From Rotaria macrura (Eukaryota > Rotifera > Eurotatoria > Philodinida > Philodinidae), in the NCBI GenBank assembly GCA_900239685.1, contig OENT01000028.1, positions 62,001-126,000 on the forward strand: a DNA stretch of 64,000 bases, given 5' to 3'. This document shows positions 38,460-50,858 of this stretch, piece by piece. Both the position numbers and the translations under genes were made by a program. Every line of letters begins with the position of its first letter. Position 1 is the first letter of the stretch. The notes under the pieces were generated by a model. That model was not told where the DNA came from, searched no databases, and saw only the letters and a list, made by a program, of their open reading frames with translations.

Positions 38460-41400
38460 ATGCCTGTTATAATGACTTATCCACCAGAAATTCTTTGTGA
38501 ATTACAAGAAAGTACTGAATCTATTCGTAATATATGTATATTGGCTCATGTCGATCATGGTAAGACAACACTAGCTGATGATTTACTAGCCTCGAATGGA
38601 ATCATTTCAACACGGTTGGCTGGTAAAGTAAGTAAAACAAAATCGAAGTTACAATTATCAAAAAAACAGGAATGAACTTTTTGAATATCTTGATTAATTA
38701 TTTGCTTTAGTTACGTTTAATGGATAGTCTAGAAGCTGAACAAATTCGAGGAATAACAATGAAATCCAGTGCTGTTTCACTTGTTCATCAGAAAGGTTTG
38801 TCAATGTATTGTTAGTGATGTATTAACATAAAGTATTAATTTTAATCTATCTAGATGAAAAGAAATACTTAATCAATCTCATTGATACTCCAGGACATGT
38901 TGACTTTTCATCCGAAGTTTCTACTGCAGTTCGTCTCTGTGATGGTGCTATTTTACTTGTCGATGCTGTTGAAGGAGTTTGTCCTCAGGTAAATAAAAGA
39001 TCATCAACAAAGTAACACATGTTCAGATATAAATATCAGCATACGTTGAATATTTTTGGCAAATCCAATGTTAAAATTCATTGTTCAACTAAAGCTACTT
39101 GTACTGATTGGTTAAAATGTCAAATGTGAAAAAATGTTTGATTTCAGTACTTTCTAATATAAGGATTATATTTCACTAATTATCAGGTTTTTATCGAAAA
39201 CTGTAATCATATTATTTTATGTTGAAGCAATCGAAATGAATGAATAAAGTAGCAATCGAATTAACGACAAGGCTTTTCTCTACTAAACCATGTAATAGTG
39301 ACTTCTTATTTTAGCTTGAGAATTCTTTTTATTGACTCTACTCGGCAAGGAATATACTGGAAAAATAGGTTTATTTGTGTTAAGCATTGAAATCGAACAA
39401 GTCTTCTTTAACTAGTCGTGCAATTAGATAGTGACAATCATGGCTTATATGTCATTGGTATCGATTTTAGTTTTTCGATATCAGTGTATGACATATTCTC
39501 AGGCAAATTTACATATCTATGAAAAGAAATCCTTTAAAACATAGGGGCTTACCCAATGTCTTTACATTGTAGAGGACAGAAAGTAACTAGTGATTTATTA
39601 AATTCATTGTACATATTTTTGTTTACAGACATTAGCAGTTCTTCGACAAGCATGGCTCGAACATCTACGAATTATACTTGTTCTTAACAAAATTGATCGT
39701 TTAATCGTTGAACTTAAAATGAGTCCTATGGAAGCTTATTTGCATATTCGTAGTATTCTTGAACATCTAAATGCTGTTGTTGCAGAACAATTTGCATCAT
39801 TGTTATTAGAAAAAAGTGTATGTAATGATAACAATCTATTTCTTTAGTATATATTTATTCATCTGTTTTGTTTTTTTATCAGAGTGATCAAGATATTGTA
39901 GAAGTTGGTATTTCATTTGTTTAATTAAATAGAATATACATGTTTGTAATATATATGCAGGTAAAAAATGAAACTGATGAATATGATGACGATTGGGCAA
40001 GAAATGAGTCTCAAATGTGTTTTTCACCACACTTCAACAACGTTCTTTTTGCTAGTGCCTTAGATGGCTGGGCTTTTGGGTATGTTGACAATATATGTAA
40101 TGTTATTGAAGTGCCTTTTTACGAATCTCAATTTATTTTTCAATCAATAGAATTCATCATTTCGCAGATTTATATGCCAAAAAGTTATCCGTCAAACGAG
40201 AAGTATTAATGAAGACACTGTGGGGTGATTATTATTTTGATAAAAATAGCAAACGTGTTTATAAAGGTGCACAGGTAAGCTAAATCTTTCTAACACGAAT
40301 TAAATACTTTTAAATATGACAAAAATTTTAAAATGAAATTATGCTATTTGTTTCGCTTGAAGAGTAAAGGTCAGAAGCCGATGTTTGTCCAATTTATTTT
40401 GGAGAATCTTTGGAGCGTCTATGAAGCTATTATAATTCGGCGGTAAGTAGGTGATTGTTTTATTTTCTCTTACAGAAAAGTTAGTTTTTGTTTTTAGAGA
40501 TAATGAAAAACTTGAAAAAATTGCTACCTCGATCGGTGCTAAATTAACGCCACGAGACATTCGCCATACAGACCCATATGTTCCACTACATCTTGTATTC
40601 AATCAATGGCTACCTGTTGCTTCCGCTGTATTCGGTTAGTGTACTTTTAGGATCGACAACTTCTGTCCGTTCATTCAAGTTTCATGTAAATCGCATTTAT
40701 AAAGTAAAGGGAATCAATAAACTTTACCTAGTTTATTACAAAATGTTGAAGATTTAATTTTCAAAAAGAACAAATGCAAAGTTATTTGATTGCCAATGTA
40801 TTGACTCAACCCTTTTCCTTGATCTTATCATTCAATCTGTTTAGAGAACGTGAAAGCATGCTCTACTATTCAGTGTCCACATAACATATAATGTGTACTA
40901 TACATAAAAAGAATTCAGAACAATTGACTTACATCATGGATCTACAAACTGTGTTAAATGTTTACAGTTGTGATTACACCTAAAATGACAAGCTTCAGTC
41001 AATAGATATTCATATATAGTATAACACTGAATATCATCAGAGTTTCAAGGAAATTTAAAGCATTGTATACATGCTTCCATGTACGCTGGAATTGACTATT
41101 CATAGAAATAACTATGATTCATAACTGATCAACATACTCTTTTACTTAGTTTTCAGTAGAGCACATATGGAAGATGAGCGATTATATCTAAGTAATGTAG
41201 TATAGTATAAGAGTGTATATGACTATAGAAACATAGTCAAATGAAACTTTCGGGGATCCAAGGCAGTTATTTCAATATTGATATTTAACCGAATATTGTT
41301 ATTTATTTCTATTTTCTGTTTTTGTTTCGAATAGATATGGTAGTTGTTCAACTTCCCCATCCCAGGGCATTACATATAGACAAAATCGAACAATTAATGT

Positions 41401-44325
41401 GTAATAAAAGTCGTCGTTTTGATACATTGTTACAAGAAACACAACAATTGAAACATGGTAAAACTAATGATTTCACTATTGTCTTCGTGAAACTTAAAAT
41501 TTTCTTTCAAGCATTCATCGAGTGCTCAAGTGATGACAAGCAACCAGTGATAATCTATGTGTCAAAATTGTTTTCTGTTAATCGAAATTCTCTATCACAA
41601 AATAAACAAAAGTTAGACAAATCGATTCTTGACTTTCTGTTGTTATAGATGTATTATGTACTTTAAAATAGGCCATTAACTACAGAAGATATTACGAGAC
41701 GACGTGAACTTCTTCGTCAGAAACAACTCGATAAGACGACAACACAGGATGAATTAAGCAAAGAAACAATAGAAAAAGATCAATCAACGACAGAGAATGG
41801 CGTTAAGAATCCAGTCGATACAGAATCAAGCGAAAACATAGATGAAAATGTGTTTCTTGCTTTTGCTCGTGTCTATAGTGGGCGATTAAAACAAGGACAA
41901 AAGATTTTCGTTCTCGGTCCTCGACATGATCCAATGCAATTTGTTGGAAAAGTAAGTTCAACGTTCACGAAAATAACTTTCTTTTCTTTTTATGAATAGC
42001 TCTTCTTGGAAAACAAAAATCTCTTAGAAATAGTTATCTAATTAATTATTTTATGTATTGTCTAGATTCGAAAAGATTTCGATAGACAATTTCTTATTAT
42101 TGATTAGGATAGAGAAAGTTGAAAAATTCAATTTCTTCATGTATTCTTTTTTGAATTCTTTCTATTTGCATTTAGGACCTTAGTCAGGTTTCTGCGAACA
42201 GCATTTCTCATCATGTACACGAATTTATTGTTCAAGATCTGTATTTAATGATGGGTCGAGAATTTACTCTACTCAATGAAGTACCAGCTGGCAATATAGT
42301 TGGTATGTTGTTCGACTATTTTTAATTTAGAACATAGCATGTCGATCGAACGTTCTCTCTATTCGAATTTTTTATTCATTTAGCTATTGCAAAGTTAGAT
42401 TCACTTGTTTTAAAATCAGCAACTTTATCAACAAATATATTTTGTCCATCGTTTACGGGTCTGCATTTTGAAGCTTCGCCTATAGTACGTGTTGCTATTG
42501 AACCGAAAAATCCTGGTATAAATCATCGTGTCGTTTTGCTCTATTGAATAAGCGCTAATCCTATTTTCTTTTAGCTCAAATGAGACAACTTCGGCACGGC
42601 ATGCGTTTATTAAATCAAGCTGATCCTTTAGTAGAATGTATAGTAAAGCATACTGGTGAATATATTCTTTCAACAGCTGGTGAAGTACATTTACAACGAT
42701 GTATAGATGATCTTACTAAAATGTACAAACTCTTTTATAAAAAAAAAGCACAAAAACCGTATAGTTATTCATTAATCATGCTTATTTTCTTAGATATGCT
42801 CGTATTGAGATCAATGTTTCAGCACCGATTATTCCATTTCGTGAAACAATTATACTGCCTCCCAAAGTTGATTTTCTCAATGAATCTTTAGCAAATCAAC
42901 ATCAACAGTTCAAATCAAATAAATTAACAAAAGAAAGGCCACTATGGTTATTAGGTATATATAAAAATAAAATGACATGAATAAGTTGACTATTTTTAGT
43001 TCATTTCAGAGGATGGCTTAGTCGAATTGAGTACTCAAAATCGTCAGTGTACATTTCAAATAAGAGCCGTACCATTACCTAATTCAGTAGCACGTTTACT
43101 CGATGAAAATTCATCCTTGCTGTCAGTTATTGAACAAACTCAAGGACGTGATGATAGAAAATCAAATGTTGAGTTAAATGATCAAACACTTGATCAAATT
43201 CGATTTTTTCGCAAACGACTAAATGAAGAATTCATAGCTGCTAATGGAAACATGTGGGATGCCAACACTGTGGATGAAATATGGTCATTCGGTCCCCATA
43301 AGTGTGGATCTAATATTTTACTTATTCGTATTCCGGACAGTATCTATAAACAACGTCGTTCATCTATATGGAACGTAGTATCGAATAACGAAATGAAAGC
43401 CAATGTCAATACGACATTCGCAAAAGATGATTATGACTTAAGTATTATTAATGGATTTCAATTAGCAACTGCCAAAGGATCATTGTGTGAAGAACCTTTA
43501 ATGGGAGTTGCATTTATAATCGAACGATGGATAATAAATACTATTGTTAATGATGATATTAATGATGGACAACAGGAGACTGCAGAACCTAATGATTCTG
43601 GTCTTCCGGCAACAGCAACAACCATACCAATAAATACTGTTGATGAAATAGAAAGTTTAATAGAAACAAATAGTATTAGAAGTGATGATTCTTCAACAGT
43701 CAACAGTCACGAAAAACCTCGTCGTGTTATTGATAAGTCGAAAATAGTCTTTCAACGTGGACCACTTTCTGGTCAAATCGTAGCAACTATACGTGATGGT
43801 TGTCAGAAAGCATTTGATTCACAACCAAGACGACTTGTTGCAGCCATGTACAAGTGTGAAATTATGGTTAATGCGGAAGCATTGGGTAAGAGAGGAGAAG
43901 AACATCGTTTGATATATTGTTGTCTTTCTCACCATTTCATATGCATAGGTCGTACTTATGCAGTTTTAAGTAAACGCAATGGACGAGTGTTAAATGAGGA
44001 TATGAAAGAAGGTACGAGTACATTTATTGTTACAGCTACGTTGCCAGTTGCCGATAGTTTTGGTTTTGCTGATGAAATGCGTAAGAAAGCGAGTGGTTTA
44101 GCATCACCACAATTATCGGGCAAAACATATTGGGAAATAATTGAACTCGATCCATTTTGGGAACCACAAACAGAAGAAGAATTTCTACATTTCGGTGAAA
44201 AAGCAGACTTTGAAAATCGTGCAAAAAAATACATGAATGATGTTCGTCGACGTAAAGGCTTAAGAGTGGAAGAGAAAATTGTTGAACATGCAGAAAAACA
44301 AAGAACATTTAAGAAAAATAAGTAA
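38460..44325 (+). CDS. EFL1: Elongation factor-like GTPase 1, 18 exons
   Basis: Cytoplasmic GTPase (yeast Ria1/Efl1) that, with SBDS, evicts eIF6 from the 60S ribosomal subunit. Exons: 38460-38627, 38711-38795, 38855-38988, 39629-39817, 39883-39903, 39961-40079, 40151-40274, 40363-40442, 40498-40634, 41335-41457, 41512-41611, 41672-41951, 42176-42302, 42384-42515, 42575-42722, 42794-42954, 43010-43885, 43949-44325; 1,126 aa against 1,120 in human. G-domain motifs: 'AHVDHGKT' (29-36), 'RGITMKSSA' (switch I), 'DTPGHVDF', 'NKID'. Then the EFL1 insertion ('[17 protein letters not shown]'), '[11 protein letters not shown]' (domain II), '[14 protein letters not shown]' (domain III), and the C-terminus '[10 protein letters not shown]', '[10 protein letters not shown]', '[20 protein letters not shown]'. 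It is EFL1 rather than EF2. Introns 41458-41511 and 43886-43948 are stop-free multiples of three. Confidence 0.97.
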
Positions 44326-44402
44326 AAATTCATCTGTCTGTTTTTTTTTTTGTTGATGCTCTATTATTTTTATTTTTTCTTTTGGAAAAAAGTATTTAAG
44401 AT

Positions 44403-44408
44403 AATAAA
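44403..44408 (+). terminator. Polyadenylation signal AATAAA after EFL1
   Basis: Hexamer 78 nt after the EFL1 stop, following a T-rich stretch. Confidence 0.55.
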
Positions 44409-44923
44409 TATCCCGACACAAAACTATGCCTAATTTTTGTTTGATTGATGTTTGTGAAATGAAACAGTTCTTATAGAGTCGAACAGTCTACACTTGTAAT
44501 TAAGACATGTTTTTTTTTACTAATTAGACCATGCATTCTACGTAATTGCTTTCACATAAACACTTCTCTTCAATAGAGAGTAGCTACATCAATTGTTCTT
44601 GTCTTGTGACTTACCAAATCATTTCCAGAGAAAAACCTCCATGTTAAAGAAAACAATATTTTTAAATGAATTATAGTCGAAGTAAAAGCTTATCGTTTTA
44701 TCTTCGTTTATGTTTACTTAGGCAAGGAATCGAACTTAGTCCATTGTCTGTAGTTTTTTTTTATTAGATTTCGAGAGAATAGATAAGATTTGTTGGTACA
44801 CACGTAACGACATAGACTAAGCTTTCCTTTTTTCAAATTGAGTTTCTCTAGAAAATAGAAACATTTTTTTCGATATTGCAGTTAATACTACATGAAACAG
44901 AATTTGTTATTGATAGGAGTTAT

Positions 44924-46431
44924 CAGAGATCCCAGAATAAATCAAAAAAGCGACTCGTCATCGCCTCATCAGGCTGGCTAGTTGCTCATCGCTACCTCGT
45001 CTTCTCTGAAATCGACTCGTCACCACCTCGCCTCGGCTAGACTTTATAACAAAATAGTGATCTTTAGACAGTATTTCAGCCATCCATAACAATCGCCATC
45101 TTTTTATTTTATACAATCAAATAAAGAACATTTTATACATTTAAATAAGTTAAAGTAACAAAATACAAACGAGTATCAAATAAATAACGATCATTCATTT
45201 TTTATTGAATGTATAAACAATTCTCTGAGAACTGTATCAGTGCAATAGTTGGAATACACTGAATAATTCAATTGACATGTATCTAGAGTGTGCTAAAAGT
45301 CATCTAGCAAAAGAAAACTGCATAGCCGTACAGGATTATGATCCAACGAACTAATAATTCTTTTTCTAATGGTAGAGATATTTCAAAGTTTTTTTTTTTC
45401 ATCAGTGAAATGTTTAATAACATCACTTAGAATTATTATTACTTATTTAAATGAGAAAAATTCACATTTCTATGCGAAAGATAAACTATGAATTTCGGGT
45501 GTCTATAATCTGATGCGAATTCTTCAGTTCTTAGATTTTCAAAATTATGTAATACTTTATTTGAATCCTTGAGTTTTCTCTATTCTATCTAACTTCGCAA
45601 AATCCTCTCAAATCTTTTTGCACTGACAATATCTGAAAACACCAGTGATGTTAGTTAAAGTTTGATAAAGTACTCCTTTAGACAGTGAAAAAAATAGCAA
45701 AGCTATTCGAAAACTTACTGGCAAATCATATTTCTAGAGGTTTTCTTTTGCTGATCACTTTGGATATAACAGATTTTCCATGTTCATACGGAAAAGGTGT
45801 TCCCCTAGTCAAAATACTAGAAAATGGCAAATAGTGCTGGTCAAAGCATACAACATTTTCTAGTATTTTGACTCTGATACTGTCGGTTCTTGATGATAAT
45901 CGAACAACTTTTTAATCAGAATGATGAGGATAATAATCTCTAAAATTTGAAATTTGCGAATAAACTTTAGGATATGTTTCTATTTTTTTGTGGTTGATGA
46001 CCAATAGAAGTGTGTTGGAAAAAGGTCAAAGTCCATGTTCAAGTAGATGATGCAAGATTTGAAGTGCGTTAATAAGCTGCTAACACGTGAATAGAAACTT
46101 GGAAGTATCCTCTACCATCACGAAAAACATCAGATCATTTGTTCATCACTCTGTATATAGGGCTATACAGTTTTCTTTTTTAAGCTGATTGTTGAGACAC
46201 CCTGCACACTAAGTTATTGTCCCGATTTGATAAACTTCATTACAAATGGAAACCATTAAAAAGAACTGCATAAAATCAAAAGATATCCTTAAAGACTTGC
46301 CATTTATTCATCGAAAATAACATTCTGAGCATAGATGAGTTACGAAGTCAACTCGTACTTGTCACAATGCAGAAAATGCCGACTTATCTAGCCTCATGGC
46401 GGTGCGAGGCGAGGTGAGTGTCGTATCTCTG
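44924..46431. mobile_element. hAT-like non-autonomous DNA transposon, ~1.5 kb
   Basis: The left end begins CAGAGATCCC and the right end, read inward on the minus strand, begins CAGAGATACG, matching the CAGRGATG-type termini of hAT elements. Both ends are followed by related GC-richer subterminal repeats in an otherwise AT-rich region (CGACTCGTCA and CACCTCGCCTCG on the left, the complements GCGAGGCGAGGTGAGTGTCG on the right). The flanking octamers GGAGTTAT (44916-44923) and GAAGGTAT (46432-46439) agree at 6 of 8 positions, as expected of an old 8 bp target-site duplication. No transposase frame is visible inside. Boundaries are by inspection. Confidence 0.6.
45807..45873. repeat. Perfect 20 bp inverted repeat (hairpin) inside the hAT-like element
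   Basis: 45807-45826 and 45854-45873 are exact reverse complements (AGTCAAAATACTAGAAAATG) separated by 27 bp. It lies near the middle of the element; its role is unknown. Confidence 0.85.
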
Positions 46432-46439
46432 GAAGGTAT

Positions 46440-47171
46440 TGCAAAACCTCAATACGGCTAGCAGCTTTATGTTAAAAGCTAAATCTGTTTGTGATCCACA
46501 CTAGTTAACAATATGGCACTATATCAAGGGGAAAATAGCATATTTCTATGTACAATATGAGAGGAAGTGAAAGCTAAGAAAGATGAAGCTCCAGTATATT
46601 TGATAGACCAGGAAAATTCCACCGTATCTACGTCATTACATGATACAATAGGAAAAATTCATGTCACTCCAGATGAAAACATATGGTACGTCTACGGCCG
46701 TTTACAGTGAATTTACGGTGGTTTAGAATAGTCCGTAAACTTCTTCCTGAGATATGAATAAAACGGCAAGAGAAAAAAGAAACTCAAAGTATACGTATTA
46801 CCAGGTGGATTAAGCAGAACAAACCATCTTACTATGCCTGTGGAAGATGAATGTGCAAACAAGTATATCTTTTATTTTATCTTGAATTGGTTGTATTTTG
46901 TAGATCAAACGAATATCATCGCCATTTTTAAGCAAATTATAATCATCCGGTGTTATTCGAAAATCATCGCAAATCTTTTTCAAACAAGAATTTTCGACAT
47001 TAACAACTTTATTTTTATAGGTGATACAATTTTTCGGCTAAAAACAAAATACTAAATTATATTAGAAGCTAGAGGCCCATGCGAGAAGTCAGAGTTTAAG
47101 ATTATGGCAAAAATTGATTTAATAAAGTGTCTGTATTAGCATCCCATGAAAAAAATAATTCGGTTAAGAAT
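46440..47171. other. Repeat-region filler without clear gene
   Basis: A 49-codon open stretch at 46561-46710 reads like protein ('EEVKAKKDEAPVYLIDQENS') but is bounded by stops and has no splice sites that extend it; probably an exon or transposon remnant. Nothing else supported. Confidence 0.4.
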
Positions 47172-47410
47172 CAAATTTAAAATTGCTTATAATGGCACTA
47201 TTATAATCTGATCTTATTCATATTTTTCAACCATAAAAAGACAAAATTCATTTGATTCTTTTAACACGTGTTTTAATCAATGTCCTACAGCGACTATAAT
47301 TATCGATTAAAATAAATTTAAAAGAGGTCGAAACCGAATGATATCTGTCTCTTTTTAAAACTGAAAAATATGATTATAATAGTGCCATTTTAAGCAAATT
47401 TTAATTAAAT
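47172..47410. repeat. Imperfect inverted repeat, ~37 bp arms
   Basis: 47172-47208 and about 47372-47408 are near reverse complements around the shared core GATTATAATAGTGCCATT. A second matching block (TCATATTTTTCA / TGAAAAATATGA) sits just inside, displaced by a short gap. It lies next to the 3' end of the decayed helicase, so it may be part of that element or a separate small hairpin transposon. Confidence 0.6.
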
Positions 47411-47499
47411 TCATAAGCAAAAGCTTTTACATGGGTATTCGATTGATTACATATAAAAATAATGCTAAAGTTACCGAACTCACAAAAATAAACATATTG

Positions 47500-48565
47500 C
47501 AATCACGAAAAAAATTCTCGATTACAACATTGTCTATTACTGTCTCCTTAATATCCGTTTTGTCGTGTCTAGCAATATCTTTTTCTTTAACTTTGAAGTA
47601 ATTAGATCCCATTGCTCTTGAACATCCCGTAGAAAAACTGATCATGAGAAAATCAGAGTTCTGGAAGATAGAGGTCAAATTTATCAAAGTTTTGACCTTG
47701 AGACTAATTTACTCTCACTGCATATGCAAGACGAACTGGAAACTGTTTTCGAACGAAATTTAATAGAAATGTTGAAGCATACCCAAATTTTAAAACAATT
47801 CTAGGATTAAAATGAACAGTTTCAGGAAAAGCATCAGTGATAGTTTCCAATAAAAGAACTTTTAGACGAAAGGCCCTAACAATTATTCTAGTTCCATAGC
47901 AAAATTATTTGTTTAACAGTAGATTTCTCAAAAGTATTGCTGTTTAGCCTATTTTTAAATTTAATTTATACGATGGTAATTCAGGCGGATTCAAGTTATT
48001 TAGAAACTCTATCGGAATATTGACTTTTAAATCATGATCGTCTATATCGCCACTATTTTTTTTACAGAGCCAGTCGCATAAAAACTGCTTTGCTTAACAT
48101 TTGTTAACTTTATCAAAACGCGTTCATTGATTAATTGACAAACTTAGTTTTTCTTGGGTAGAGAATTGAAAGTCTTGAAGAAGTTCTCAATATCAATACA
48201 GGTGAAATTTTTTACCAAAAACATCGCTAACTATATCATTAGATATTAAAGAAATAGGAACTTCAACTGAAAATTGGATTTTAGGCGTTGGTGGTAAAAG
48301 TATCATACCATCACCGATATCTAAAAGCCATTTAGAAAAAGCAGGATCTTTGATAGCTTGCTTATTGCACTTTAATTTTGAATGTTTGAAAAAGAACCGA
48401 ACAGAAGACTTTTATTGTTGGAGCAATAATGTCGCATCGAGATCCATTTCTAACAATGCGCAGAACTTGTCGAAAGTCAGCACCTATTACAGCAATCATT
48501 TTACAATTTCTTTCACTGTACGTTTTCATGTATTCGTTTCGCTCTTGTTGTTTCACTGTCATTTT
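47500..48565 (-). pseudogene. Decayed Helitron/PIF1-type DNA helicase (transposon remnant)
   Basis: Read on the minus strand in pieces, with several in-frame stops and frame changes, this region gives the ordered C-terminal signature of the Helitron PIF1-like helicase: 'VIGADFRQVLRIVRNGSR' (motif III, ~48505-48450), 'DPAFSKWLLDIGDGM', 'LISNDIV', then the 'CPKN..INE' region (~48160-48120), 'IPIEFLNNLNPPELPSYKLN' (~48020-47950), 'AILLRNL', 'GTRIIV', 'RKQFPVRLAYAVRVN', stop, 'SQGQNFDKF' (motif V, ~47703-47680), 'LPEL', stop, 'FSHDQFF', and finally 'NVVIENFF'. The ATP-binding motifs I and II and the Rep domain are missing, so it is 5' truncated. Stops and frameshifts show it is dead. Rotifer genomes are known to carry Helitrons. 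Confidence 0.85.
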
Positions 48566-49718
48566 GTAATAAGAAATTTGAAAAGTGATGGTTTAGAGTT
48601 AATTGATTTTATTTTAGAAACTTCACTTTATATAATGGTTGCTGTTATTTAAGTTAAGTGGAGTTTCTTCTTTTTTCTCCTTTTCTTGGAGATTAATTCT
48701 ATTTTCTGTTTCTCTTTAACATGTATGCACTGTAAGAACTAAACAGTTGCGCGTCAGTTAGGGATAAAATAAATAATTTTAAGCTCCACAATGTGTTTTT
48801 GCAGCGTGCGTAGAAAAAGAAAAGAAAAAATAAATAAAAAAAAAAAATGACTGGCACACATATATGTATACCTTTCTTCCGTTATGTGATTAATCATATG
48901 AAAGTGCCTGAATATGAATGTGTCTGACGAATAATATAAATTATGTAAGTATGTTAATTTTCATTTTTTACAAATATATAAATAATTAATCAGCGCTTAA
49001 TTATTAAATCGCTCACGTATTTAATCTCTTTTTGATCAGTTAAAAATAAAAGATTTCTTGCAATATTTAGTTTCACTACAAATATTTATAATTTTTACTC
49101 TCAGAAAATTTAATAATACAAATTAAGTTCTGTAAATATGTTGCTACTGCGTGTGTAGAAAATAACACAATATTGAGTATGACTGATACATACATACCAA
49201 ATGAACATATACGACGTATACGTATGTACAGATTTTCAATGGACGTATACGACGTACATAGATACGTATATTTGTTTTTCGTTCTGTGACCAATCGTATG
49301 AAAGTTCCCGAAAAACAATTGTACATTATAATATAGAGTTACAAAACAAACATAATTATACACGTACGTCACGACGAAAACCTTTCTACTATAAGTTTGA
49401 TATTCAGTCTCATAATACGAGTGAAGTATGCTATTAAGAATAGAAAATTTGTCGGCATACGTCTACACTTTTGATTGATTTTATGAAGATTCCTAGAATA
49501 CGTGATACACGAGTATTGATCGTACAAAGAGTTCTTTCGAACCATTTTCTCACTTAACAACGACCACTGTAAGGTAAGAAAAATTATTTTAAACCTTAAT
49601 TTTAGATATTACAATTTTTCCGATAGTTTAGTTCGAAAAGATCGAAGCGTAAACATTAAATATACCAGTTGATAGTATGTTAGCATCAGTGTTGGATCAC
49701 ACTAACGCTGAACGATGA
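48566..49718. other. AT-rich spacer with diverged local repeats
   Basis: Two related segments (about 48881-48920 and 49280-49315) share the pattern GT(A/T/C)TGTGA-(T/C)(C/A)AATC-TATGAAAGT, suggesting an old duplication or two copies of one repeat. An A-rich run occurs near 48825-48847. Open frames here overlap on both strands and look spurious. Confidence 0.4.
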
Positions 49719-49725
49719 TTAAGAT

Positions 49726-49795
49726 GCGCTTTCTAGTCTAATTGGCTTCGGACAACTACCCAGATAGCAGGTGTTATGGGTTCGATTCCGACCAA
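49726..49795 (+). other. tRNA-like relic or tRNA-derived SINE head
   Basis: A perfect internal B-box GGTTCGATTCC (49779-49789) follows an A-box-like TAGTCTAATTGG (49734-49745) at the spacing of a tRNA gene. The T-stem and acceptor stem do not pair well, so a working tRNA is unlikely. A degenerate tRNA or the promoter head of a short interspersed element fits better. Confidence 0.45.
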
Positions 49796-49799
49796 GGTC

Positions 49800-50850
49800 A
49801 CATATTTCATCGTTCTGTCACATAACATCAGTGACACCGCTTGTCTCTTTCCTTCTATACATATGTAGAACTAACAATATCACTACAAAAACCAATAGAA
49901 ATAGAAATTCTAATTGCACATAACACTCGAAAAACGTGAGTATCATTAATGATGTAAACATGTGAGAACTCATACTTTTTTTGGAAAACTGACCAGGTCA
50001 CTTTAAAAATACGCTATTAAAGAGACCCACCTTTAATTCTTACCCGATATTTTATAATCAAGAGTCACCGTTTATTGCAGTTGGCTTCTAAGATAAATAA
50101 ATAAATAAATTCATGTATGTATGTATTCGTACAATCAATTAGATTTTTCTAGTTCAATAGCGTAGATGTACTCTATTCATACTGCTTAAGTATTCCAATA
50201 ATGAGACTTCATTGAAACTTCATATTTCAGTACTTGTATCGATGTGAATTGTTAATTGTCATATCTTCCTTCCATGTTTAAAATTTGGGGATTTCAACAA
50301 TTAAACAAATAAAAATCTTCGAATTTCTGACAAAAAAGTCTTCAAGACATTATGTGGAACGTGATGTCAACTAAACTCTTCGAAACAGTTCACAAAGTTA
50401 AATCACTCTCGACCACAACATATTCTCATTTTGAATATATTTTCAGTGCAAAATGTCATATACGATTGAGAGCCGCACAGTCTACATTGTCGAGAAGATC
50501 ATAAAATTGTCAGCATTAAACTCTAACTATAAATATACTCAAGATTCTGATTATTAATATGTTCAACGATAGAAGAAAGAAGAAAATCTTGTTAGCGCGC
50601 CGCCCCTTTGGATCTGAAATGTGGAAGTCACATAATCGTTTCGTAAAATATTCTGATTGGTTTGAGTGTCTGAAATAGGGGGGGGGTCTGGAATGGGGGA
50701 GGGTGTTTGTAATGGAGAGGGGGTGGGGGTGTAAAGATTCCCAAAAACTTCACCTGAAAACTTTCACTCATAATTTTCTTCGAAAAATGAGTTCTACAAA
50801 ATTGGCACTGACACAATACCGTAGAAGAGTTACATGCATATTAGATATAC
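49800..50850. other. Spacer with a G-rich tract
   Basis: No gene seen. A G-rich run at about 50678-50735 on the plus strand contains several G-tracts and could form a quadruplex. A TAAATAAATAAAT run lies near 50094-50110. Confidence 0.45.
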
Positions 50851-50858
50851 GTGAATAT

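Noticed and set aside
46561..46710. 49-codon protein-like open stretch in the repeat block
   Set aside because: Closed by stops on both sides and not extendable by splicing; not recognised.
50675..50735. G-rich tract as a regulatory quadruplex
   Set aside because: Possible structurally, but no adjacent promoter or gene supports a function.
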